Of a DNA stretch of 64,000 bases, positions 25,024 to 32,378 are shown piece after piece. The DNA comes from Raineyella sp. W15-4 (lineage in GTDB: Bacteria; Actinomycetota; Actinomycetes; Propionibacteriales; Propionibacteriaceae), in contig NZ_CP137079.1 in NCBI RefSeq assembly GCF_033170155.1, positions 1,674,001 to 1,738,000 of the forward strand, written 5' to 3'. The notes under the pieces were generated by a model, which was given only the letters and a program-made list of their open reading frames with translations, was not told where the DNA came from and did no database searches. A program made the position numbers and the translations under genes. Positions within the stretch are counted from its first letter, which is position 1. Each line of letters begins with the position of its first letter.

Positions 25024-25713
25024 TCACTCCTCGGTGATGAAGCCAAGTTTGCGGGCCTTGCGGACCCATCGCGCGGCGGTCTCGTACGACCTGTTCCACC
25101 TGGCCTGCACAGCCTGCATACCTTGCTGGCGCCACACGTCAGCAACCAGGCGGTAGTGGTCATCCGGGAGTACTCGCCCGCCCCGCCTGCCCCTCGCCGC
25201 GATCCGTGGATGCCGCTCGGGGGAGAGCGCCTCCGCGTCGTCGAGTCCGTGCCGCGTCATTGTGCTGCTCTGTTCATCGGCCAGGGGCGTGGCGTCCAGG
25301 GCGGCGGGAACGCTGGCCACCTCCGTCTCGACGATGTTCGGCAGGCCGAGGAGCTGCCAAAGTTCGCCGAGCCACCTGTCGATGTTGGTGGCCTCAGCCA
25401 TGGCAATGGGGGAGACTGTCTGACCAGGTCGTGCCGTCATGGTCAGCTCAGTGGCGGCGATCTTGCCGTTCACGAGTTCTGATCTGATGACCAGGTGCGG
25501 GCGGTCGGCCCTCGGCATGTCGAGTTCGATCGCCAAGGGAGAAGGGAACCGTACGGCGCCGACCTGTTGAAGGTCAGAGAGTCTGTAGCTGACAAGGCAC
25601 GTCGCACCATCTGACAGGGTGACATGCCGGGAGTACAGCCCGCCGCCGGTCGCGAGCATCGAAATCACGTCGTATCTGCTGTCGCCCACGGCCGCCATCC
25701 TTCGAGGTGTCAT
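25024..25713 (-). CDS. Hypothetical protein with C-terminal helix-turn-helix
   Basis: A protein of about 229 residues I cannot assign to a named function. The first 100 residues look like beta-rich sequence (YSRHVTLSDGATCLVSYRLSDLQQVGAVRFPSPLAIELD). The last 45 read as a small helix-turn-helix (DDHYRLVADVWRQQGMQAVQARWNRS then YETAARWVRKARKLGFI), a C-terminal type seen in many uncharacterised actinobacterial proteins. Start choice is uncertain: ATG 25713, ATG 25698 or GTG 25689 (which has AAGGA 8 bases upstream) are all in frame. A TTGACA promoter lies upstream. Confidence 0.55.
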   Translation of the reverse strand: MTPRRMAAVGDSRYDVISMLATGGGLYSRHVTLSDGATCLVSYRLSDLQQVGAVRFPSPLAIELDMPRADRPHLVIRSELVNGKIAATELTMTARPGQTVSPIAMAEATNIDRWLGELWQLLGLPNIVETEVASVPAALDATPLADEQSSTMTRHGLDDAEALSPERHPRIAARGRRGGRVLPDDHYRLVADVWRQQGMQAVQARWNRSYETAARWVRKARKLGFITEE

Positions 25714-25749
25714 CAGTCTTGGCGCCTGATTGCCACCGATGTTGATGAA

Positions 25750-25779
25750 AGCATGCCCACACATGAAACAGGATGTCAA
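25750..25779 (-). promoter_or_regulatory. Promoter candidate for the HTH-ended hypothetical gene
   Basis: On the minus strand TTGACA (25774-25779) is followed after 18 bases by CATGCT (25750-25755), a fair -35/-10 pair ending about 35 bases before the possible starts. Confidence 0.4.
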
Positions 25780-26828
25780 ATGCCATCTCGATACTGTCAG
25801 ATGGTAACCGTCTGAATGACACGTGGACATATGGCAGGAGTGGAGGACAAGCTCACTCTCCGCTGACCCGGCGCGTTCTCGGAACACTCCGGGACCGTGT
25901 ACACCAAGCTGCTGGCGCGGGCTGGACGTCGCACCGATTCCCACTGGGCAGGACCGCGGGGACCGGGGGGACCGAGCCCTGCCTGTGACAGGCTTCTGGG
26001 CGACAGGATGTGGCCCAGACCTGGCTTGGGTGTCCCATCGTTGCCGGGCCTCCGTCGGCCGACAGCAGACTGGCCACCGCTGACCGCCAGTGGAGGACGA
26101 CAGGCAGTCAGCACCGAGACCCTTGCCGCCGGACCGATCGGACTTGGCCTGGCCGGGAGCAGCCATCCGCCCGGATGCTGCCACCCATCTGTCATCCCAG
26201 TAGCCCACTTTGAATGACAATGGCAGGATGTCAACAAGTTACGCGAATGTCAAGTTCATATTCAGGTGGGGAATTGCAGCGTGGCAACAACAATGAAGGG
26301 TGTACTGTCATTGAAGCGACATGGACGGGGAGTGATCGGTGGCGAGGTGATGGTGAGCCGGAATGTCAATACCGGACTGCGCCAGCTTCCGGATTGGCCC
26401 AGATCTCTTCCTGTCGCTGCCACAACGACAGGTCGTGAAGAGAGTCTGCTCGGATAGTCGCGTCGGCGAACGGGATACTCAGGACGCGACCGAGGTTACG
26501 TCGGTGGGTCGGTGGGTCGGTGGTGCGCGTCGCGGTGCTCGAGTCGAAGCAGGTCTGCCCGCGCCGAGGCGTATCGACGGAGTCCTTGGCCCACGGGAAC
26601 GTATCGAGTGTGCCCAGCGCCTGCCACGACGACTGTGGTCGTGCGACCACACACCCGGGCGGTCAGGAGTCGATCATCGCCTCGAGAACGTGCGCCGGTC
26701 TGCGCAATGCGCCGCGATTGCGCCAGATCCATGGACTCCTTGCCTCCACCAGCACATGTCCGATAATGCACATTATGTCAGAACAGCTTCGGTGCGTTGC
26801 CGCCAGCCCCGATTGTGGCGACTGCGCC

Positions 26829-26860
26829 AGTGCCCATCCTGACGATCCGGGATGGGCACT
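26829..26860 (-). terminator. Terminator hairpin of the PTS/RuMP operon
   Basis: A perfect 11-bp stem AGTGCCCATCC/GGATGGGCACT with a 10-base loop lies 22 bases beyond the PTS stop. There is no T-run, as is common in high-GC actinobacteria. Confidence 0.65.
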
Positions 26861-26881
26861 CGCACAGTCTTGAGTGGAAGG

Positions 26882-28822
26882 TCAGGCGGCCACGCTCAGT
26901 AACGGCTCGCCCGCCGTAACACTACCGGCGCCAATCACCTCGATTGATTCGTAGGCGCTGGAGTTGGTGACCACGACGATCACGGTCGGATCGAGCCCGT
27001 CCTTGGTGATCCTTGCGATGTCGAAGGAGCCCAAAGAGCCACCGGTCTGCACTCGGTCCCCCTTCTTGACCCTAGTGGTGAAGCCGTCGCCCTTGAGTCG
27101 GTTGGTATCGATGCCGACGTGCACGAGTACCTCCACCCCCTCATCGGTCTTGAGCCCGTACGCGTGGGGCATGACCACCACGACTGAGCCGGTTACCGGC
27201 GACCGCACCTCTCCATCGGTGGGCTTCACGGCAACGCCCATGCCGAGCTTCTCCTCCGCGAACATCGGATCGGAGACCCCTGACAGGGGAACCACGCTGC
27301 CGGCCACCGGGGACGCTATCAGCACCTGCCGGGCGAGAACGCCAACGCCGCCGGCGGTGCCCGCCGTCACCGGACCGGCTCCGGTGGCCGCGGGATTGGT
27401 CGTGCTGGGAGTGGTGATCGCATCGTCCGTGTACTGCCCACGTTTCTTCGCGCTGAGAGCAGTGGTGATGGTGAAGCCCGCGATGGTCGACACGGCGATG
27501 GTGGCGATGGCGATCCAGAAGTTCCACATGCCGCCGCCAGGCTCGATGTAGATGGCGCTGGTCATCAGGCCGGGGCCGACCGGCTGGTATTGCTTGAGGT
27601 CGAAGATGGCCCCAAAGACACCTCCCACGGCTGCACCGAGCATGGCACCGATCATCGGCGTCCGGAAGGGAATCAGGATGCCGTACAGGGCCGGCTCAGT
27701 GATGCCCAGGATGGCAGTGACACCGCTCGAGCTGGCGACGGACCTCGTGTTGACCGACCTGCTGAGCATGAACACCGCCAGGGCGGCGCCACCGATGGCG
27801 GCGTTGCCTGCCAGTGCGCCAGGGAAGAACAGATTGTCATAGCCGGTCTTGAGCATGATCGGTGTTTCGAAGCCGAACAGCACCGCCTTGTCGATCCCCG
27901 TGACGATACCGATCGGGCAGAACGCAGCCCACAGAGCCGAGGCCCCCAGACGGAAGTGTTCACCGAGCCAGTTCAGCGACACCGCGAAGCCCGAGCCCAC
28001 CCAGTCGCTGATCGGGCCCAACACGATCAGCGTCATCGGGATCGCGATCAGCATAGTCAGCAGCGGCAGCATGAAATATCGGATGGCCTGCGGGATCTTG
28101 TCTTGCAGGAACTTGTACACCACCGCCAGCACCGGCACGCTGATGACGATCGGCAGAAACGAGCCCGTGTAGGTCATCGTGTGCACCGGGACTCCGAGGA
28201 AGTCAAGCCCAGTGGCGCCGGAGATCTGTGGGTAGACCAGCACTGAGCCCAGCAAGGCTCCCAGCGCCGGCTCGACCTTCAGGGTGCTGGCCGCCGACCA
28301 GCCCAACGCGATCGGCACGAAGGTGAAACCGGCCATGGCCGCGGCGTTGAGCACCTTGAAGGTGCCGCTGTCGGAGGACACACCCAGGAAGTTGGTGAGG
28401 ACGGTGAGAAACGCCAGTAATAGACCCGAGGTGAGGAAGATCGGGATCACCGGGCGGACCGTCCCGCTGAGGTAGGCCAGGATGGCGTTGCCGACGTACT
28501 TGGCCCAGCCGCCGGCGGTGGTGGGCCTAGCCTTCGCCGCGCCGCCGACGGCCACTGCCCCACTGGGCCCCGTGTACTTGGCCTTCTTGACGAACTCCGA
28601 GTAGACATTCAGCACGTCGGTGCCGACGATGACCTGCACCTCGTTCTCATTCAGCGAGCGGACGCCGAGCACCCCGGGCACGGCTCGCAGGGCGTCCATG
28701 TTCAGCCTGGCGGGATCCTTGAGCGCCAGGCGCATTCGGGTCGCACAATGGTCCGCCAGCGCGAGGTTCTTGTCCCCGCCGATGTTCTCGATGACCCCTG
28801 TCACCAACTGGTCGTACTTCAC
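26882..28822 (-). CDS. PTS sugar transporter EIIBCA, beta-glucoside family
   Basis: A 646-residue fused permease. EIIB is first, with the phosphorylated C26 in ADHCATRMRL. EIIC follows, with about ten helices and the GITEPALYGI signature. EIIA of the glucose type is last, with active H568 in VLVHVGIDT. It takes up a sugar and phosphorylates it with phosphate from HPr. Domain order and EIIB sequence place it in the bgl/scr/tre group, so the sugar could be a beta-glucoside or another hexose. No phospho-glycosidase is encoded nearby. I start at GTG 28822 because AAAGGAG lies 6 bases upstream. A GTG 7 codons earlier has no such site. It is the last gene of the operon. Confidence 0.88.
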   Translation of the reverse strand: MKYDQLVTGVIENIGGDKNLALADHCATRMRLALKDPARLNMDALRAVPGVLGVRSLNENEVQVIVGTDVLNVYSEFVKKAKYTGPSGAVAVGGAAKARPTTAGGWAKYVGNAILAYLSGTVRPVIPIFLTSGLLLAFLTVLTNFLGVSSDSGTFKVLNAAAMAGFTFVPIALGWSAASTLKVEPALGALLGSVLVYPQISGATGLDFLGVPVHTMTYTGSFLPIVISVPVLAVVYKFLQDKIPQAIRYFMLPLLTMLIAIPMTLIVLGPISDWVGSGFAVSLNWLGEHFRLGASALWAAFCPIGIVTGIDKAVLFGFETPIMLKTGYDNLFFPGALAGNAAIGGAALAVFMLSRSVNTRSVASSSGVTAILGITEPALYGILIPFRTPMIGAMLGAAVGGVFGAIFDLKQYQPVGPGLMTSAIYIEPGGGMWNFWIAIATIAVSTIAGFTITTALSAKKRGQYTDDAITTPSTTNPAATGAGPVTAGTAGGVGVLARQVLIASPVAGSVVPLSGVSDPMFAEEKLGMGVAVKPTDGEVRSPVTGSVVVVMPHAYGLKTDEGVEVLVHVGIDTNRLKGDGFTTRVKKGDRVQTGGSLGSFDIARITKDGLDPTVIVVVTNSSAYESIEVIGAGSVTAGEPLLSVAA

Positions 28823-28860
28823 GATTGGCTCCTTTGCCAACACAGTGTGAGTTCAGTGAC

Positions 28861-29433
28861 TCACTCGAGGTTTGCGTGTAGCGGGAAGGCAACATCGGTG
28901 GAGATGCCCCTCTCGGCAGCGAGTGGCACGATGAGCGCGTCACCCAAGAACAGGACGCTCTGCTCGAACAGCCCTCCGCCGATGAGAACAGGACGGGCTG
29001 CCTTCTCGAACCCTCCCTTGTCGGAGTAGGCGGGGATGGCGACGACGACGTCGGCCAGTTCTCCCAGCGCGGACTCGGACCTGATGGTGAACGCAGCGAC
29101 CTTGCCGCCCAGCTTCTTCACGGTGGACGCCGTGGTGACGACGCTCTTGGTCGACCCCGAGCCGGACGCCACGATCAGCAGGTCATCTGTCTGGAAGGCC
29201 GGCGTGGTGGTGTCACCCACGACAAAGCTGGTCAGGCCCACGTGCATCAGCCGCATCGCGAACGGACGTAGCATCAGCATCGACCGGCCTGCGCCGGCGA
29301 CGAAGATCGCGTGGGCAGACACGATCGCGTCGTAGAGCTGATCGAGAGCGGCCTCGTCGACGCCGCTCAGGCAGTCGGCCAGCTGCAGGGCACCCGCCCT
29401 GGCGGTGGCCACGATTCCACGAGTCTCAGGCAT
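28861..29433 (-). CDS. hxlB: 6-phospho-3-hexuloisomerase
   Basis: A 190-residue SIS-domain isomerase that interconverts D-arabino-3-hexulose 6-phosphate and fructose 6-phosphate. The sugar-phosphate loop SGSGST is at 90-95, GAGRS at 47-51, the catalytic-type glutamate E157 in LFEQ, and the family's C-terminal HANLE (186-190) is intact. It resembles Bacillus HxlB closely along its length. The start overlaps the end of hxlA by 8 bases, so the two enzymes of the ribulose monophosphate pathway are translationally coupled. Confidence 0.92.
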   Translation of the reverse strand: MPETRGIVATARAGALQLADCLSGVDEAALDQLYDAIVSAHAIFVAGAGRSMLMLRPFAMRLMHVGLTSFVVGDTTTPAFQTDDLLIVASGSGSTKSVVTTASTVKKLGGKVAAFTIRSESALGELADVVVAIPAYSDKGGFEKAARPVLIGGGLFEQSVLFLGDALIVPLAAERGISTDVAFPLHANLE

Positions 29434-30061
29434 GACGCTCGATCTCCTGCTTCATGGCGAGAGCCGCAGCGCGGGGATCGTCGGCGTTGTAGAGCGCGCT
29501 TCCGGCGATGATCGTGCCCGGATGCAGGGCTGCGTAGTCCTTGACGGTCTCGAGCTTGACGCCGCCGGCCACCGTGGCGCGCTCGGCCGGGACGGCGGCA
29601 ACCAGGTCGGTCAGGTCTCTCAGCGGGGTCCGGCCGAGTTTCTGGACGTCATAGGCGGTGTGGACGCCGATCAGGTCCACGTCCAGGGCGAGCAGTTGGG
29701 CGGCCCGGCCGGCGATGTCACGCACGCCGATCAGGTCGGCCATCACAGTGCGTCCGTGCTCGTGGGCGACTCGGACGACCTCTGCGATGGTCTCGTCCGC
29801 GGCATACGCCAGCACGGTGATGATGTCGGCGCCGGCCTCGCAGATATCCCGGCACTCCCCCTCACCGCCGTCGACAATCTTCGCATCGGCCAGGACGCAC
29901 AGGTCGGGGAAAGCCTCCTTCAGTGCCCGAATCGGTGCTGTGCCCTCTTTTATGATCAACGGTGTACCGACCTCGAAGACGTCGATCACGTCGTGTAGGG
30001 CGGCAGCAATCGCCACCGCCTTGGGCAGGCTGGACACGTCGTAGGCAAGTTGCAGCTTCAT
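29426..30061 (-). CDS. hxlA: 3-hexulose-6-phosphate synthase
   Basis: A 211-residue (beta/alpha)8 enzyme that condenses formaldehyde with ribulose 5-phosphate, or splits hexulose 6-phosphate in reverse. Metal and substrate residues visible are D8, E30, D59, K61, D64 and D109. Positions that separate this enzyme from 3-keto-L-gulonate-6-phosphate decarboxylase favour the synthase: D109 rather than Glu, H134 in GVHTAYD rather than Arg, and A165 in VAGG rather than Thr. Only LADAK at 57-61 is shared with the decarboxylase. One base separates it from the isomerase gene upstream. Confidence 0.9.
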   Translation of the reverse strand: MKLQLAYDVSSLPKAVAIAAALHDVIDVFEVGTPLIIKEGTAPIRALKEAFPDLCVLADAKIVDGGEGECRDICEAGADIITVLAYAADETIAEVVRVAHEHGRTVMADLIGVRDIAGRAAQLLALDVDLIGVHTAYDVQKLGRTPLRDLTDLVAAVPAERATVAGGVKLETVKDYAALHPGTIIAGSALYNADDPRAAALAMKQEIERHA

Positions 30062-30062
30062 G

Positions 30063-30893
30063 TCAGTTCTCCGGGTTCGTGAGGCTGTCGATGTCGGCTA
30101 ACTGGGTCGTGGGATCAGACAGGTAGGCGAAGACCTTGGGATCCTCGACATAGGACTGATAGCTGGGCTTTCCGAAGGTGATGCCCAGCGCGGGGTTCTC
30201 GGTGGGGCGGACGACGGTAGCCGGGGGCAGGCCGACATAGTTGGGGTTCGGGACCGCCTCGAAGCCGTCCGCGTTGTCTGCCTCGACCAGGAAGTACGCC
30301 AGCCCGTGCCGACTGGCGACGGACTCGTAGTCCAGTGGGCAACTCGCGATGGCCAGGTTCGAGAACAGCAGCATGTCGTCACCGATGTTGATCGATCCGT
30401 GCCCGTAGAAGGGCGGGATCACGATGGACTGCCCCCTCTCGACGACCACGATGCGTACCTCGTCGACGCGCAGCTCCTCGTCCTTGTCGTTGTTGGTGGA
30501 CTTCTGCATGACGAAGGCCGCTCGACCCTGCAGCACCTCGTACACCTCGGGGTAGGTGTACGAGGTGCCGGGGATGTAACCGTGGAAGTGTCCGGAGGTC
30601 TTCTTGAACTCCCCGTTGATGGTGCCTGGACGGATAGCAGTGATGTCGTAGCGAGTGTCCTGGTCGAGGAACTTTTGACGATCATTGTCGAAGCAGATGT
30701 CCCGGTAGGCTCCGTAGTACGGCTCTTCTTCGTCCAGGTCCCTCGCGTCAAACAAGAGGTTGCGCATCTGCCCGGCTTTCTTGAAGCTGCTACCGGCGCA
30801 AGTGAGTCCGTCCACAAACCGAAGAACCTGCTTCTGACGATCAAAATCGATTGGGAGGCCGGACGCCTCGACCCGAGTTACTTGCGTGTCCAT
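30063..30893 (-). CDS. Cupin-type (archaeal-type) glucose-6-phosphate isomerase
   Basis: A 276-residue cupin enzyme interconverting glucose 6-phosphate and fructose 6-phosphate, unrelated to the usual Pgi fold. The metal ligands of the family are visible as H102, H104 (SGHFHG), E116 (PEVYEV) and H165 (FYGHGSINIG). The protein is about 90 residues longer than the Pyrococcus enzyme, with extra sequence at both ends. ATG 30893 has GAGGAG 7 bases upstream. It is the first gene of the operon. Another sugar phosphate is possible as substrate. Confidence 0.87.
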   Translation of the reverse strand: MDTQVTRVEASGLPIDFDRQKQVLRFVDGLTCAGSSFKKAGQMRNLLFDARDLDEEEPYYGAYRDICFDNDRQKFLDQDTRYDITAIRPGTINGEFKKTSGHFHGYIPGTSYTYPEVYEVLQGRAAFVMQKSTNNDKDEELRVDEVRIVVVERGQSIVIPPFYGHGSINIGDDMLLFSNLAIASCPLDYESVASRHGLAYFLVEADNADGFEAVPNPNYVGLPPATVVRPTENPALGITFGKPSYQSYVEDPKVFAYLSDPTTQLADIDSLTNPEN

Positions 30894-31274
30894 GTTCGTT
30901 CTCCTCGTGCTCCTGGACCTGTGTGCTTGCCGGACGGTGCCTTCGATGCGGATGGTTGGCTGCGCACCGTGTGGGCGCTCGGAGCGCAACCAACCGGAGC
31001 ACCAACCCGCCCGGCCGCACCGAAATTATTCGCTCTCAAACGCAACCTCACGGTAGCGTGACGAACTTTCGTTTGCAATCCCAAGCGCCCGTGAAGTAGG
31101 TCACCTGGCATTCGTTTGCCTGCGGATTGAGTCCGACAGCCTCTCTGGTACGGCCGATCGGCCGCGTTGGCGCGGGACTGAGGTCGGGCGGGACTGCCCG
31201 CGTTGGATAGCTGGAGCTTTCGTTCAGGTGCGGTTCTCTACGTGTGGAGTGCGTCACTCCGCTAGACTGATCCC
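30894..31274. promoter_or_regulatory. Divergent control region with repeated TTCGTTTGC-like sites
   Basis: This 381-base gap separates the isomerase-led operon from the DeoR gene. It holds TTCGTTTGC at 31068-31076 and again at 31111-31119, an inverted CAAACG at 31037-31042, and CTTTCGTTC at 31217-31225. These resemble operator half-sites of DeoR-family repressors and are not accounted for by coding sequence. The operon's own -10 is not obvious, though AATAAT-like sequence is present on the minus strand near 31025. Confidence 0.6.
31263..31268 (+). promoter_or_regulatory. Leaderless -10 element (TAGACT) for deoR-type gene
   Basis: TAGACT ends 6 bases before ATG 31275. The nearest TTCGTT site lies about 38 bases upstream. 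Confidence 0.55.
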
Positions 31275-32060
31275 ATGAATGGGAGTGACCGGCCTGCGTT
31301 CGCCGAAGAACGGCGACGCCTGATCGCCGAAACGGTCGCGGTGCAGGGGGGAGTGCGGTCGACCGATCTGGTCGATTCCTTCGGTGTTTCAGAGCAGACC
31401 ATCCGCAAGGACCTGGGTGCACTGCAAGCGCGCGGCCTGCTCAAACGAACGCACGGCGGTGCGATCGCGGTCGAGTCCCGGCCGGAGCAGCCCCCACAGG
31501 AACGGGTCTCTCAACACCGGGAGGCGAAGCTGGCGATCGCGCAGAAGATCGCCTCACTGATCTCTCCCGGTCTGTCAGTCTTCCTCGACAACGGCACCAC
31601 TCTCGAGATGGTCGCTGACGCCATCACGACTCCTGACATCAACGTGCTGACCAGCGCCATCGGGGTGGCCCGTATTATGGCCGAGAGGCCAGGAATCCGG
31701 CACACCCTGCTGGGTGGTCAACTGCGCGTGCTCAGCGGGTCGCTGGTTGGTCCTGTGGCGATCGACAACGCCCGTAAGTTCACCCTGGACGTTGCTGTGA
31801 TCGGTGCTGGCGGTCTCACCGCTGACGGCATCACCGTCGCAGACATCGCCGAGTCTCAGGTGAAGCAGGCGATCATTCAGAGGGCACGACAGGTGATAGT
31901 TGCCCTGGACAGCAGCAAGTTCGGGTACACCGATTATGTCGGAGTCTGTGGGCTGGATCAGATTGATGTCTTGGTGACCGACACCGAGACGTCTGAGGTC
32001 GAGGAGTGGTGCACCGACGCCGGCACGACGATCCTGCTGGCTGACCAAAGTGAGTCCTGA
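31275..32060 (+). CDS. DeoR-family transcriptional regulator of the PTS/RuMP operon
   Basis: A 261-residue repressor-type protein. The N-terminal helix-turn-helix reads RRRLIAETVAVQGGVRSTDLVDSFGVSEQTIRKDLGALQ. The family hallmark KRTHGGAI follows, then the sugar-phosphate sensing domain (FLDNGTTLEMVADAI, IGAGGLTADGITV, ALDSSKFG). DeoR proteins usually respond to a phosphorylated sugar from the pathway they control. Divergent orientation and repeated sites upstream point to the cupin isomerase-hxlA-hxlB-PTS operon as its target. Confidence 0.9.
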   Translation: MNGSDRPAFAEERRRLIAETVAVQGGVRSTDLVDSFGVSEQTIRKDLGALQARGLLKRTHGGAIAVESRPEQPPQERVSQHREAKLAIAQKIASLISPGLSVFLDNGTTLEMVADAITTPDINVLTSAIGVARIMAERPGIRHTLLGGQLRVLSGSLVGPVAIDNARKFTLDVAVIGAGGLTADGITVADIAESQVKQAIIQRARQVIVALDSSKFGYTDYVGVCGLDQIDVLVTDTETSEVEEWCTDAGTTILLADQSES

Positions 32061-32378
32061 CCCGCCCAGGGCTTGGCGACAGAGCTGGCACTATGGCCTG
32101 AGGACGCGCAACTGGCGCTCTGTGTGAGCAGCCGTCGGATGCGCGTCGTGGCAGCCCCGGTGGTGTCGACCGACTCGCGGTGTCGACCTCTCAAGGACTG
32201 AAGTCTCACTACAGACTTCGCCCCGAAATCGCCGTTGATGGCGGCATCGACGATCGTCTGCTTGCCATTGTCCTGGTGGTGCATTTCCATCATTCCTATC
32301 ATTCCCCAGTTGATCGCCACCACAACAAGTCGCGGGTGTGGCGGGGGAACTCGCGTGCCGAGGGACATGGGAGGAACA
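32061..32378. other. Intergenic region before the GH114-like gene
   Basis: No gene is supported in these 318 bases. There is a perfect 7-bp inverted repeat GAAGTCT/AGACTTC (32200-32219) and a direct repeat of GGTGTCGACC (32162-32189). The long leader of the secreted protein downstream could be regulated, but I could not match it to a known riboswitch. Confidence 0.4.

Larger units (their letters stand above)
25714..26881. other. 1.2-kb region with no supported gene
   Basis: Open frames here are short, on both strands, and none resembles a protein family I know. Base composition is visibly more AT-rich than the flanks, especially 26215-26380. It contains four copies of ATGTCAA (25773, 26228, 26247, 26363), a TCGGTGGG triplet repeat near 26510, and the terminator of the PTS operon at its right edge. 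It may be residue of a lost insertion. Confidence 0.6.

Noticed and set aside
26363-26842. A 159-codon frame in the gene-poor region
   Set aside because: It has Cys/Arg-rich sequence with no family resemblance, no ribosome-binding site, and competing frames on both strands.
29426-30061. Reading HxlA as 3-keto-L-gulonate-6-phosphate decarboxylase (UlaD) of an ascorbate PTS operon
   Set aside because: Specificity positions D109, H134 and A165 are those of hexulose-6-phosphate synthase, the PTS is not of the ascorbate (UlaA) type, and HxlB is next to it.
32061-32378. Possible c-di-AMP or other riboswitch before the coiled-coil/GH114-like gene
   Set aside because: Such genes often have one, but I could not find the conserved core of any riboswitch class, only simple inverted repeats.
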